DNA of 64,000 nucleotides from Falciphora oryzae (taxonomy: Eukaryota > Ascomycota > Sordariomycetes > Magnaporthales > Magnaporthaceae), in NCBI GenBank assembly GCA_000733355.1, contig JNVV01000021.1, positions 185,696-249,695 on the forward strand, read 5' to 3'. Position numbers and translations under genes: made by a program. Below are positions 23,182 through 34,345 of this stretch, piece after piece (the stretch's first letter is position 1; every line of letters starts with the position of its first letter). The notes under the pieces are model-generated. The model saw only the letters and a program-made list of their open reading frames with translations, was not told the origin of the DNA and did no database searches.

Positions 23182-23217
23182 GGCGACGGGCGGAATAGAT
23201 CGGATAAAAGGTAAATG

Positions 23218-23250
<33 letters not shown>

Positions 23251-24518
23251 GGTATTGGAAGAAGACTAGATGCGGTGAATGGCCACTTGATGGAGATGTG
23301 CGCTTCTTTGTCACCACTTGGTACTGATGACTTCGGCAGAAATGGCGAACGGGCTTGCTGACCAGGTATCGTGAGTTCCCTGGGCTGCTTCACCTACTCC
23401 TATATAACTTGGCAAAAGGCCGGCCAACGGTCAGCAAAACTGCGAGAGGCCCCTGTTCTCATCCGGCTCCTCCATACCTAGCCGGCGCCAAAATTCAGGC
23501 TTCCTCAATGTGCTGCTTACCTCGACCAAATGGGTTAGGCAGCATTCAGACACATGGGCGTTGGGTTGCGTTGCACAAATGTAAAAAATGCACAGCAGAT
23601 CTCGGTACTGGGCAGCTGCCATCACGCTACCACCGCATTGAGACACTTGGGCGCGTGCTCGCCCAGTTGTCTGATTTTCATCCAATACCCATTGAACTCT
23701 TGGCATGGATACGGCCACACTTTCAGCGGGTGGCTTGGTGGTCGTTTGTTTGGGAGGCCTTACCCGACTCGAATGGGTAGTGGCCCGGCGAAAACAGGGG
23801 TTAGGTTGGGAGCGCGGAAGCGCGGATGAAAAAGACGCACAATCAAAAGAGTGAGCCTCAACTGGTCCGAGCTGCGTTCGCGCCGCCCCACAGTTACCTC
23901 CAGTGACCTCTGAGCCGCATCGCTCAGCCACAACGCTTGCTCCAAAGGCCGTTTTCGTGACCGGGCATCAATACTGCTGTCGGCCCCTGGCGGAGACCTC
24001 ATATCCAACCCGAGGCGCCTTCAGGCAGAGGACGGCGAAGCGGGATGCAAGGCGCTAGTCCGTTTCTGGAACCCCAAAGCGCCCGTTTTCTAGACGCGTC
24101 GGAACCCATTCGCTCCCCAAAGCCCCAGATACCAAACTATCCAATGTGAAGGCTGTTAGGAACCCGGTTGAAAGCGTGGCGCGCGTTTTGGGCGCCGCTA
24201 ACAGACCCCAGCAGCGAAAACCAACAGAGCCCGCCACTCTACCATGACATACATACACGCCCGGTTATCTCCTAGCCGACGGCAGTCAACCACCTCCATG
24301 ATCGACCCGGGCGCAGCATTCTGCTTCGTTATCTGTCCGCCGGCCGGCCACCCACGCGAGAGCCACGAGGCCAAGATGTCCCTCCATCCATCTTATTCCT
24401 GGACTGACATGTTTGCTACACCCCCAAACATACCTAACTAAGCTTTATCATTATTCCAGCACAGGCTCTCCACCAACATCAAAACGCAGCCGAGCCGAGC
24501 CACAGATAAACAAAATCA
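23182..24518. other. Intergenic with long A-run; no gene seen
   Basis: Contains an A-run at 23219-23248 just upstream of the membrane-protein gene. The rest shows only short overlapping frames on both strands without domain content, splice signals or secretion signals. Confidence 0.45.
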
Positions 24519-24712
24519 CTCAAAACCCTGCCATGGATATCTGCATTCCTTCGCTGTATTGCCAAACGTCGACCGGCTTGTCGGGTTGAAGTGGTACTCT
24601 ATGCAGCCGACCTCGACCATGCCTCCGCGCCCCTTGTTCCCGGTGCAGCCGTCAAAGGCCATGCGCGTGGCGTCCCTCACGAGAAGCCGTCGATGGGCCG
24701 CGCGAGTTATTT
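24519..24712 (-). pseudogene. Possible last-exon fragment of a small cysteine-containing protein
   Basis: A frame of about 60 codons ends at TGA 24519-24521 and includes MAFDGCTGNKGRGGM, VGCIEYHFN and AKECRYPWQ. The composition (three Cys, many Gly) looks like the end of a small secreted protein rather than random sequence. A TAA lies just upstream in frame and I find no convincing upstream exon. I do not recognise the family. Confidence 0.3.
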
Positions 24713-24871
24713 ATTTGGCTGGCACTACTGCGCAAACATATGAGATTACACGAATTTGGTGCCACGGCATCTGCCAACCCCCAATCCTTCCTCTTTCACC
24801 GCTGAGCTACCTCCGGCTAGGTACGAGCCTCCAATCTCTTCAGTCGCTGCTCCATCATGAACCTTCCAAGG

Positions 24872-25797
24872 CTATTCGCTGCCCCGGGAAGCACCCCGCA
24901 CAATACCTAGCCTTCCCCCGCGTGTCGTGAACGAACGGCGAGATTTTAACGCGATACAAGACAACCATCTCGTTGAAGGTCGTCTGGATCTGAGCCCGGT
25001 GTACGGCTGCCCGATCGTTGAAGCTCCTGCTTGTGATCCGAGAGTTGGGCGATGGCTGAAGGGCCATATCGTGGACCCGGCATTCCTGGCTAGAGCAGCG
25101 CGATGCTTCGGATCGGACGGACGACCTGAAGAAGCGATCCGCCACCGTCTTGCGGGCCGGCCGGGTCGTCCCGCGGCGGCTAAACGGCGGACTCCAGCCC
25201 CCGGTGCTGGAGGGTGGGGTGACGCTGGTGGGTTTGGAGACACCACTGGAGCGGTCATCGCTGCTGTCGATATCTGGGACACCGGGGACGAAGTTCTCGT
25301 GGGTGACACGGGCCGGTTCCTGTCTTGCCCTGGCGGTCCCGCAACAACGGCCTCGCAGGCGGTCGCCAGAAGGTCCAGCCGGGAGAGCGGTCGGGACGAG
25401 TAGACGGACATGGAGAAGTAGTCTGGGTCCTGGTCTGCAGCGATCTGGAGCCTCTGTGTCGGAACGGCGCCCACGTCGTAGCGGCTGTCGTCGACAAACT
25501 CGAAGCGGCTGCGCAGCTTCATCAAGGAGCGCTTGTAGAGACTGGCGTGGCGCTCGGCCGCATCTTGCTGTTGCTGCCAGTCTGGCTTAGTTACAGCCAC
25601 TCACGACTCGGGGACGGGCGCTTCACCCATACACGACACAGGTGAGCTGCCCGTCTGAGCCCGCATCGAGAACTCAATGGTGCCCAGGCGGTCGTTCCGG
25701 TCAGCAAAGTGTGCCTCCAGACGCTGCAGTGTCGCGAGGATGTCCTGGAGGACGAAGTCCTGCTCCTTTGCTTGTGTCCCAAACTCTAATTCTAGAC
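24872..25797 (-). pseudogene. Decayed coiled-coil / disordered protein fragment
   Basis: Read on the minus strand, 25797-25604 encodes a good coiled-coil stretch (KEQDFVLQDILATLQRLEAHF). The frame then meets TGA at 25601-25603. It continues in the same frame with WQQQQDAAERHASLYKRSL, a charged block, and YFSMSVYSSRPLSRLDLLA, after which it drifts into low-complexity Pro/Arg. A 33-base intron would remove the stop but is too short to be likely. I regard it as the relic of a larger gene of unknown role; the helical region resembles the regulatory C-termini of fungal multidomain proteins only in general character. Confidence 0.4.
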
Positions 25798-25949
25798 CTG
25801 GGCGGCCATCTGTTACGCCCTAGCTCACACACTGCCACTCCCTCGCTCGACTTCCATCCCTAAGGTTCCTAGTTATTTCGCCGCCCGCCTGCGCTTGCCC
25901 GTTCGTAAGAGAAGCATCTCGAGTACCTCTTGTAACAATTAGTCCCATC

Positions 25950-27474
25950 ATGGAGCCAACTCAACCAAGACTGGGGACACTCAGCCTCGAGCTGCTCCTC
26001 CAGATCATCAGCTATCTGGATGGGCCTGACCTCCTCGCGTTGCGACAAACTAATCGTCGACTATCAGCCGCATCATTAGGCGCCGTTGGCGATTGCTTCT
26101 TTAAATGCCTTAAAACTGACCTTACCCGTTGTAGCCTGTCTAGACTGTTCAACGCCGCGCGATTCGAGCGGTTTCGCCACCAAGCTCGTGTTTTACACAT
26201 ATCCCCTTCGAGTCCGGTTATTGAGTGCAGCCCGGGTTACGTCAATTTGCAGACCTTTCCCGTCAAGGAGCACGACTGGTTGCGCGACACCACCGGCCGC
26301 CTGGACCTGACGACACCAACCGCGACGTCGCTGCTCGAATGCATCCGCGACGGCTTCCCCAACTGTGATCGACGACCAGGAGTCGGCGGTCCCGAATCTA
26401 CGGGACCCCATCGTCCGGACCTGGCTTTACCCGACCGATGCGCTTGCCATCGTGGTGGCCCTCGCCGCTGACCCGGTCAACTCCTTGCCCGTGCAGTCTC
26501 TGCGTCTGTCTTTTACGCGCGACAGCTCCGCCATACACGAGCACCTGCTCTAGCCCGAGGCATTGCACCGCGGCAACTGGGGCGCCCTACACACTCTCCA
26601 CTTCGTCGTAGCAGACGTAATCAGCAACGCAGGCTCCAACCACGACGTCGACGCCCAGCCGTTCATCCAAGGCCTGCTTTCGGAGGCGGAGAACCTGAAT
26701 GCCTTCATTTTCGGAGGCGCTCTGCCAGCCATCAGGTCCTGCATCGATGGCCCGTGTCAACAAGCACGGTCACTCAGCAGCATCCGACGCCTTATCGTGA
26801 CAAGCTAGAGCGGCTTGTCCGGCCCCGTGCCGCCAAGGTGGCTAGATCAACTGTTCTCAAGACTCGACGGTGACAAGATCCAGTCCTTGGGTTTCGAATG
26901 CATATACCTCGAGACCGACCCAGGCTGTGAACCGTGGGCGGCACTCCTGTCCAGTATCCGGGGCGGATTCCCCTACCTGCGGTCCTTCACACTGGACCAG
27001 TGCGGAAAGACCCGGCCGCCCAAGCCCACGTGGCGCTCGCGACACTACTTCTGCCCCCTTCTCCAGCGCTTGACCGACAGGCTGGGCCCGGCTAGCGTTA
27101 ACTAGCCCTGCAGAGACGGCCACTCCGAGGGCAACTTCCGTCTGAGCATCTCGGATGAGCACGGCGGCAGGTTTCAGCTCCAGTCGTCGACCAGCGGCGG
27201 GAGAAAGTTTCTGGCAGAGCGCAGCGGCGACCATGCGTACCGGCGGACCATGAAGGAGAGGCTCCACGAGGGTGGCGTGCGATACGAGCTCGGACGCTCG
27301 GGAACAGCCGAGGCGATGGGCCGCGCGCTCGACGACATAGCGCAGGGCATGTACTACATGAACCCAGGCGTGACCATGGTGGAAGATTGCATAGGAAGAG
27401 TGCCGGTCAAGGAAGGGGACGGAGCTAGGTGCATGCTTCCTCACTTGTTTCGCCCCAGCAAATATGACCTGTAG
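25950..27474 (+). pseudogene. F-box protein gene with stops and a frameshift
   Basis: The ATG at 25950 begins a clear F-box (residues about 9-48: LGTLSLELLLQIISYLDGPDLLALRQTNRRL). The frame runs to about codon 137 and then shifts near 26360, where DGFPNC should continue into IDDQESAVPNLRDPIV. The continued frame keeps good protein-like sequence (FVVADVISNAG, ISDEHGGRF, MYYMNPGVTMVEDC) but is cut by TAG at 26551-26553, 26806-26808 and 27103-27105 before the natural TAG at 27472. Each TAG can come from CAG or TGG by one transition. An intact ancestor would have been about 500 residues and a likely SCF substrate adaptor. Confidence 0.7.
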
Positions 27475-28978
27475 GGAGTTGACCACGAGGCAAAAACAGA
27501 GTCTAGCGCTTGTCTCTGGGCTGGGTTATTCAGCGTCTATCTGGGGCGCTGCGTCTCCCTTCTCCCCTAGGAGCGTCAGATACATTGGAGACTAGTCGTA
27601 TATACAAAGAACCGAGATACAAACCGCTTTTCCCGTTCAGACGGCATCCTTCTCCAAGAATGGCTCCCTGAAGCCCAATGCACCGGCTGAGAACTAGTGA
27701 CAAAAGAACGTCCAACAAATCGCCAAGGATCTGGACACAGGCAGGGCAGCTCTACTTTCGCGAGCGTGTCCTTTGAACTGCAAGGCTCTTTCTTACGAGA
27801 TGGGTGGATGTATTCAGCACATCGGTGGTGGAACGTCATTGGTGATTGTCGCAGCTCTTGGGTGGTATTGTGATGGCGGCGCCTCCAGATGCAGCGTCCG
27901 CAGCCCGGCAGTCCACGCCACTGTCCTCGCGCATCAAATGTGGCCTTGTGCCGCAAAGGCGTCTGCTAGTGGCTCCGAGCCTACCTAGTAGTTCACAAGC
28001 GCACGAGTCAGAAACCCCTGCCTGTGTGGATGTCTTGGTGTGCGGATAGGGGATAGATTGGCACATCGGTGTTGATGCAATCCAGGTAGGAAGAGCTATA
28101 TACGCGACTTTTGGTGTAGCGGACGCCACACCTCTCGAGGGGTGGGAAGGTACCGACGCGAGGGTGCGGTAGCCGCATGAGTGCATCGACATCAATGGGC
28201 CCTTACGAGATACATACCTGCAGAGAGGAGAGGCACGGCGAGGCCCGCGCAAGCTGTGTGGAACCTATATTACCTAAGGCGGGTAAGCCCGAGCGAGGGT
28301 TGTGCACAGAGACGGAAACCAACGGCACATACAGGAGGACTCCATACCTTGCTATGCACAACACAGGTTACCATGCGTTGATATCGCTTGAATGCATATC
28401 GGCAACTCTGCCAGGTACCAGTACATGAGAGCCTCCTCGGGCCATGTCCCCGAGCCTACTGGCTTGCTCGGCGTTCCCGAGGGCAGTGCTATGACCGTTC
28501 CTCTCCAGTCCAGGACGAAGCCAACGGCTCGATATGAAGATGAAGATTGCTATCACGGAAAGCTTGCTATTTCTGGTAACAAGGGATTTCTCGAGGCCGG
28601 ACCTCTTGCACTCCATTTTGCCAGGTTGGGTTTGGGGATCTGCATCACTGGGCAACCACGCAGCCCGTGTCAATGGCAGCACCGATAACACTGCCAACAA
28701 TACGCCCTTTCACAGTTATTATAGCCGTCCTCCCGGGCTCATCAAGGGAGTTTTGCTGTGTGACCCCCGACACATCAAGAATCCTGCTTCCTCGTGCTTT
28801 ACATTTGCCACCATCATCTGCCTTCCTTCGAACAGTTTTCTATCACAGTCGGATACTTTACAAAACGTGCCTTCCCTCCAAGAGCAACAACCAGCAACAA
28901 CCTCGCTTCTTTCCCGACCGAGACTCCCGCACAGAACGACGCACATCCTTAAAGTGGCTTGTATTGCCATGCTCCTGG
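27475..28978. other. Intergenic, no gene supported
   Basis: About 1.5 kb with only shadow-like frames. The last 200 bases before 28979 are C/T-rich, fitting a promoter or leader for the small secreted-protein gene that follows. Confidence 0.4.
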
Positions 28979-29399
28979 CCGCAGTCGAGCTCGCCGACAC
29001 CGCCGCCATCTCCACCCATGTTGCTCAAAGATCGGCCGGACTGCCGTCCGTCTCCCTCCCCTCGGCGGAGACCAGCCCCCTCAGAGTGCCCGTGGCCCGG
29101 GCTGGGGGCGCGCCCTGCAGAAGCTTGAGGCCCGCGGCCTCTCTGGGTCGGGGAGCAGCAAGAAGACAACCGCGAAGCCGCCGCCGACAGCCGGGCAGAG
29201 AGCCGGCTCTGGCGGCACCAAGGGAGCCGGAAGACGCAACAAGTGCGAGTGCAAGACTTCCTGCCCCGCTGGGTACATGATCGACCCCAAGAAGTGCCGG
29301 CGATGCATCAAGGCCTGCAGCGGGTTAGGGACGAGCAGCCGTCCAGGGGCGGACCAAACGCCGCGCCCTCCACAGGGAGGAGCGTCGGGAGGTTCCTAG
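28979..29399 (+). pseudogene. Small secreted cysteine-rich protein, frame broken
   Basis: The ATG at 28979 gives MLLAAVELADTAAI, a weak signal-peptide-like start, then a Ser/Pro-rich pro-region. Near 29105 the frame must shift by one base to keep protein-like sequence (LQKLEARGLSG). It ends in a compact cysteine module, CECKTSCPAGYMIDPKKC followed by CIKAC, at about 29245-29325, with TAG at 29397. This Cys-rich, basic module resembles the C-termini of small mould secreted proteins of unknown role. The shift could be real decay or an assembly error. The 5' end may lie further upstream, because the frame is open before this ATG. Confidence 0.45.
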
Positions 29400-30387
29400 C
29401 AGACGCCGCCGCCGTCTTCTTCCAACTTGCCTCCAAAACCGCCTGTCAAACCGCCTACGAACGGCCGGAAGCAGGCGACCCCTCCCCCACCTAAGAAGGG
29501 AAACTATAAGATGTTGGGCTCTCCCTTCTCTCCTCTTTTTTTTCTGGTTGGATTTATGAATGCGGACTCGAGGACGGCCTGTCATGTCTAGGCATTTGAT
29601 ACAAGCGGAGTGGCTCTAGGGAAAAATTGGGGACTTCCATGGAAATATAGAGTAAGGGCATGGAGTAGAGAATGTCGAGGCCAATTTTTTACAGCTACCT
29701 TCGTCCGTGACAAAAGATATGCCCCCCATAGCTTCAAATATTTCGTTCAATTGTTTCCTATATGTTTCCCTATATGTCCCTCTGGCGGTAGTCCAGGTCG
29801 AGCCATCCTGCCTGCCGTGACATGTGAGAGCCACATATTACGACGGCTTTATCGGAGCGGCCGGGGGGGTTCCACATGAGTGAAGAGAGCCAGAAGAAGC
29901 ACAGGGTTTTGATCACGCACTACAGACAATAGCACCGGCAGCATTAGATCCAACCAATAGAGACTATATCGAAATCGCCGCAGAGAGGCTACAATGCTAC
30001 ATGCTTGGGTGTGGGACGTCTAACCAGCCCCAAACCCGACGAGAAAAATTTGGACTTCGACGAGAGCAGAGCTTAGTGAATCGCAGCCAGCCTTCATGGC
30101 TCCAGCTTTGGTGAGGAAACTCTCAAGGATTTGCATCATGTGACGCTTCTAATACTGAAGCTTCCATTTCTTTGCGGAGCGGTAATTGCTGTGGCAGACG
30201 CCGCAAAGCCTATATCTTGACTTATACAGAATGATGGATTCCCTCGGCAAGCATGGGATGACAGCCATCGCATCCTCTTTTCACCAAACCACCCTCCCTT
30301 CCAAGCAACAGCCAGCATCACACCAGCGAACTGCAGACCCCTCGCACAACTTCGTCAGCTCTTCGAACCAGTCGTACCTCGCGCAAC
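29400..30387. other. Intergenic, no gene seen
   Basis: AT-richer than the flanks. Contains TATATGTTTCCCTATATG-like strings at about 29759-29776. No coding evidence. Confidence 0.4.
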
Positions 30388-31092
30388 ATGCCGAGCCTGC
30401 ACCTCGCCGTGGCCACAGGAGGCGTGAACAACGTGGTGAACGTTCTTCAACATCTAGAAGGCCTCCCAGGAGGCGACGACCCAGAACGGCTCTGGCACGC
30501 CCTCAACAGGGGACTCAACGACTACGGCCCCCCGCTGATGGCAGCCTGCCTGGCCGGCAAAGCAGAAACCGTGGACCTCCTCGTGGCGCTCGGCGCCGAC
30601 ATCCACTGGCGGCGGCTCCCCGGCGACGAGACCTTCCTCATGGCGGCCGTCAGGGGCGGCAGCCTGCACGCGCTCGAAACGCTCCTCGGCGCGGGGGCAA
30701 GCGTCGGCGACTGCGACGCCCTCGGCGAGACGGCGCTTTTTCGCGCCACCCAGGCGGGCAATGTGGATATGGCCGCCGCGCTCATAAAAGCCGGCGCGGA
30801 CCTGGACGCCGCAAACTGGGCGGGCGTGACGCCCATGTGCGAGGCCAAGATTCGGCGCTGCCACCGCGTCTCCCGGATGCTGATCGAGGCGGGCGCGGAC
30901 CAGGCTGTGCTTGGCCGGCTACGCTGCGTATACAACTTGGACGGCACCATTGGCGCGGGGTTTGTGGTGACGGCTTGGCAAACACATACCTTACCCCAGC
31001 TCTGTCTCTTCTGCCCCTTGCGCCGCGCTGTAGGGGGACCGCGGCCCGGCCTGGATTTTCCCGATGGCTCCCAGTCGGTGCAGCACGAGTAG
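30388..31092 (+). CDS. Ankyrin-repeat protein
   Basis: An intact 234-codon frame from ATG 30388 to TAG. It encodes about four ankyrin repeats (residues 1-185): LHLAVATGGVNNVVNVL, PLMAACLAGKAETVDLLVALGAD, TFLMAAVRGGSLHALETLLGAGA and TALFRATQAGNVDMAAALIKAGAD. A degenerate final repeat ends LIEAGADQAVL. The last about 50 residues lose the pattern and may reflect read-through of an unrecognised intron near 30960 (a GTG-GTGACG string). Ankyrin repeats mediate protein binding; no partner or effector domain is attached, so the role is open. Confidence 0.65.
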   Translation: MPSLHLAVATGGVNNVVNVLQHLEGLPGGDDPERLWHALNRGLNDYGPPLMAACLAGKAETVDLLVALGADIHWRRLPGDETFLMAAVRGGSLHALETLLGAGASVGDCDALGETALFRATQAGNVDMAAALIKAGADLDAANWAGVTPMCEAKIRRCHRVSRMLIEAGADQAVLGRLRCVYNLDGTIGAGFVVTAWQTHTLPQLCLFCPLRRAVGGPRPGLDFPDGSQSVQHE

Positions 31093-31803
31093 GCGACTGC
31101 ATTGGCAATGCGTTGGGCACGTCCTGTGTCATGCTTTTGCATTGCTCATAATTTCTTTTTGATTTCTCTTACAAACATGTACCGCTAGGCTGCCACGGCT
31201 TCAACATGAGAGGGGAGACCGCTTCGTCATGGAGGGACACTTCCCGGAGTTCGTATCCAACTATCCAAACACACAGAGAAGAGACGAGGTAGTCGAGATC
31301 TCGCTGATCACCTCGTCTTCGTTCCCACATTTCGATGCCCTGCTTCCCAGCTCGCGGCAGTAGACAGTGTGTGGAATCCGCAGAAGGGGGGCAAGATGTG
31401 CCGACTCTAGTCAGCATCGCCTCGAGCGGGCCAATGCTATCGAGACTAACGCTGTGCGACAGAGCCCACAAATGCACCCCAGCCCACACTCCAGGCTGGA
31501 TAAGATCGTAATGAAACACCAACGCCTTGCTAAAAAGGAGAAGAAAAAGAAAGCAAAAAACCGAGGCCGTGAGTGCGTGCGTATATGGTGTACAAAGAAC
31601 GACATGGTGAAATGGTCGAAGAAAATAAAGGGGAATCAAAATCGGCAAATCAGACACCCACTAGCCAAGGTAGCGTAAAAAAGAACATCGGATCGAATCG
31701 TGGTCAATGGTCCACATAAGCGTAAGCGTCAGGTCTGTCAGACCAGAGAGGGAGCTGCTGTTTCAGAGCTGCAAAAAGGCCGTAAAGAAAGAAGCAAGCT
31801 CGA
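31093..31803. other. Convergent intergenic region
   Basis: 3' flanks of the ankyrin gene (+) and the Ups1-like gene (-). It has an A/G-rich stretch near 31530-31560 and no coding evidence. Confidence 0.45.
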
Positions 31804-32544
31804 TCAAGCATCGGGATTGGAGTCCCTCGCTCGCCTCGTCAGCTCCATGATGTTGACCAGTCCACTCTTTCGAAGACGCTCGAGGACAACTCTCATGCCC
31901 TCACGGCTCTTTCCGAGCTGGTCGATAGTCTTGGTCGACGCCATGGATTCGATGCTCCTTTGGATGCCCTTGGTGCCCAGGCCAGCGGCCCAGCCCATGC
32001 CGAACCAGCTGGAGCCAGTTGATGCGTCCCTCGATTGGGACTGCTGCTGCTGGCTGGCCGAGGCAGCTTGCCCTATCTTTTCCCTCAGCTTATCGCCTAT
32101 CCGAGACCGGAAGACGACGGTGGTCTCGACACCCGTGGTGGTGTCAGCGCCTGTGGGCGGCGCAGTGTATGTCTGCCGCTCGACGACAGAGAGCACACCG
32201 ACGAAGTTGAGGTTGCGGCTCTCGGTGCGCATCCAACCCTCGCGCACATCGACAACGCTGGTCTCGAGTACATACGAGGCCTTGTCGCCGCCTGCACCGC
32301 CGCCCGTGACGCTGGTGGGGAGGAGCTTGAAGACGGCGCCGGGGAGGCGGGACTTCTTGAGGTGGATGCGGGTGGTGTGCAGGCGGCCCGTCTCCGGGTC
32401 GAGCCGGCTCTCAATGGTGTCGGTACTCAGCACATGGGCCGCAAAGGGGTTCAGCTGCGGCGAGCAGTACCGGAGGAAGAAGGCGAGGGTGACGGTCGGG
32501 AAAGGGTGGGAGTAGTTGTAGGTGGTGGTGTGTGTGAGGACCAT
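31804..32544 (-). CDS. UPS1: PRELI/MSF1-domain protein, Ups1-like mitochondrial phosphatidate transfer protein
   Basis: An intact 246-codon frame. The PRELI/MSF1 domain covers residues 1-190: it opens VLTHTTTYNYSHPFPTV-LAFFLRY, then HVLSTDTIESRLDPETGRLHTTR, then a basic KKSRLPGAVFKLL segment, a beta-rich core (YVLETSVVDVREGWM) and NFVGVLSVVERQTY. Yeast Ups1 with Mdm35 carries phosphatidic acid across the intermembrane space for cardiolipin synthesis. The opening block matches the Ups1 branch better than Ups2, so I assign that name with caution. The protein is longer than yeast Ups1 because of a Gln/Ser-rich insert (SQQQQSQSRDAS). The C-terminus has the usual amphipathic helix (TIDQLGKSREGMRVVLERL). 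No intron is needed. Confidence 0.82.
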   Translation of the reverse strand: MVLTHTTTYNYSHPFPTVTLAFFLRYCSPQLNPFAAHVLSTDTIESRLDPETGRLHTTRIHLKKSRLPGAVFKLLPTSVTGGGAGGDKASYVLETSVVDVREGWMRTESRNLNFVGVLSVVERQTYTAPPTGADTTTGVETTVVFRSRIGDKLREKIGQAASASQQQQSQSRDASTGSSWFGMGWAAGLGTKGIQRSIESMASTKTIDQLGKSREGMRVVLERLRKSGLVNIMELTRRARDSNPDA

Positions 32545-34345
32545 GGTGTCGGCTTGGAAGGTGGGCTGGCTGTGTGATTGGCGAGGAGAGGCACGTCGGT
32601 GGCAGTGGTGAGATCCGTAGATACCGACCGGGGTAGCTCTTATCTTAGTCGATTAGGCGGGCGGTTAGATGCTTCTATGGGTATGTCGGCGCGGGGAGCC
32701 TAGCAGCAGCAGAGCTTGGAGGATGAAGATGGTAAAAATCTCATGACCAGTCTCGTGCCGGTCGGGCTGTCGAAGCCAATGCGTGCCGTCGAGGTCGAAA
32801 GGTCGTGTGCTTTTCGGAGAGCTGGAAGGGATCGGATTCAACCCGCCGATTATTCCCACGACAGAAAACGAGACCCCACGGCGCGGCAGATGGGGAGACA
32901 GCTTGGGGGTCCGAAAGCTTAAAGGCGAGATGAATCAGGGCCGTCTTGCAGTGTCGCGCGGTGGCTTGCCGTTCCGTGAGGGGAACCTGACGCCTTGAGC
33001 AACCCAAGACGACGCACATCGAACGTCGCGCAGCTTCGATCAGTTCACTTCAATCTTTGCCCGAGCTGGCATTGGCGGAGCCAGCCCCCGGCTGCAGGCC
33101 GCGCCGGCAAATGGTGGGGAAATGCTGCAAAATCACCCAACCGTCATGAGAGAAGCTGCTCGAGCGCTGCGGAGAGGAGGGAGCCTCCCTGATTGGCCGC
33201 AGCGGGGCACCAGACGCAATCCTGCACGTGCTCAGCTACGCCCCCGCAGGTCATGTGACTGCCGCTTCTGTCATCTTCTTTGTGCCTGACACAGCAGGCA
33301 TCAGCCTGCGGCCCTGACTCTGACATGCGCCAGGCAGCGAGGGTGGGTGGGCCGTGCCAAAACCTTCCATGTCCACCCGCCCCCTCTCCTGCGACAACTT
33401 GTCCCTCAAAAGCCGGCAACTGGCTTTTCTCCCTCCGCCTCTTTTCTTTCTCCGACAACCCACATTCTGACCGCATCACGACGCCGTCTTCCTCATTTGC
33501 CTCCCAGCGGCATCACAGACGCCATCCTCGCGAACCGAGGAACGCGCGCGTCCCGACGATCGCCAAACTTAGAAGACGCGTTTGACGAGACTTTCGGTTC
33601 CAGCAGACACCAGCAGGACTCCAAAGCAAACTCGTCGCGCTTCACCGCACCCATCACTCTTTTGCCTAATCCGTCCTCGCCTTGCGCTTCTCGCATCGCG
33701 CGCGCCTAGACTCGACCTTTCCTGAACCCGACGGACTCGGAGGGACTTCAGTGGCTAACCGCGCATCGCAAACAAAGGTTTCACAACTGCTATGGTGGTG
33801 ACGAGGTGCTATTGAGGAGGAAGAGTTGATTCTATTCAGCCCTCTCCTGCTTGACTGGGCGACAGCGCCACGCTCGTCGGGGCTTTGTATTGACTCTGCT
33901 TGACCTTTTCTCTTTTCCCTTTTTAATTTCTCGTCATCACGGGGCCTGATATTGTTCTTGCGGGTTCAATCAGAATTGATTTTCTACTATTTCACTGCCT
34001 GCAAAGTTGACGCTAAACACGAAAGAAAGAAAGACAAGGGAAGGGGACAAAGACGGCGACAGGCCTGACCTGTCAACCCAGACCTGAGAAAGAAAATTGT
34101 GGCAGAGCAGCAGCCCACGTTGTTCGCGATCTCTTCCATCCTCCCATACCAAACATACCACACACGCTTCCACATTCCCTCCCCTTTTCTATACGGCCCC
34201 TTTCCTTGGTGCGAATACAGGCTCGTCATCAGAACGATCAATCGGGATCATACCCGTGTACCTTACCTCGACCAAGACCCTCACCGGGCTGGTTATCTGG
34301 ACCTCGAGCACGTAACGCAGCGTCGCCAGCCGGCCTTCGACCAAG
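32545..34345. promoter_or_regulatory. Divergent promoter region between UPS1-like and MPE1 genes
   Basis: About 1.8 kb between two divergent housekeeping genes. It contains C/T-rich stretches (about 33350-33490 and 34110-34200) typical of fungal promoters and 5' leaders. Several short frames occur on both strands, none with domain content. No specific binding site can be assigned by eye. Confidence 0.4.

Noticed and set aside
27836..28252. 138-codon minus-strand frame
   Set aside because: Low-quality composition, overlapped by frames on the other strand, no neighbour or motif support.
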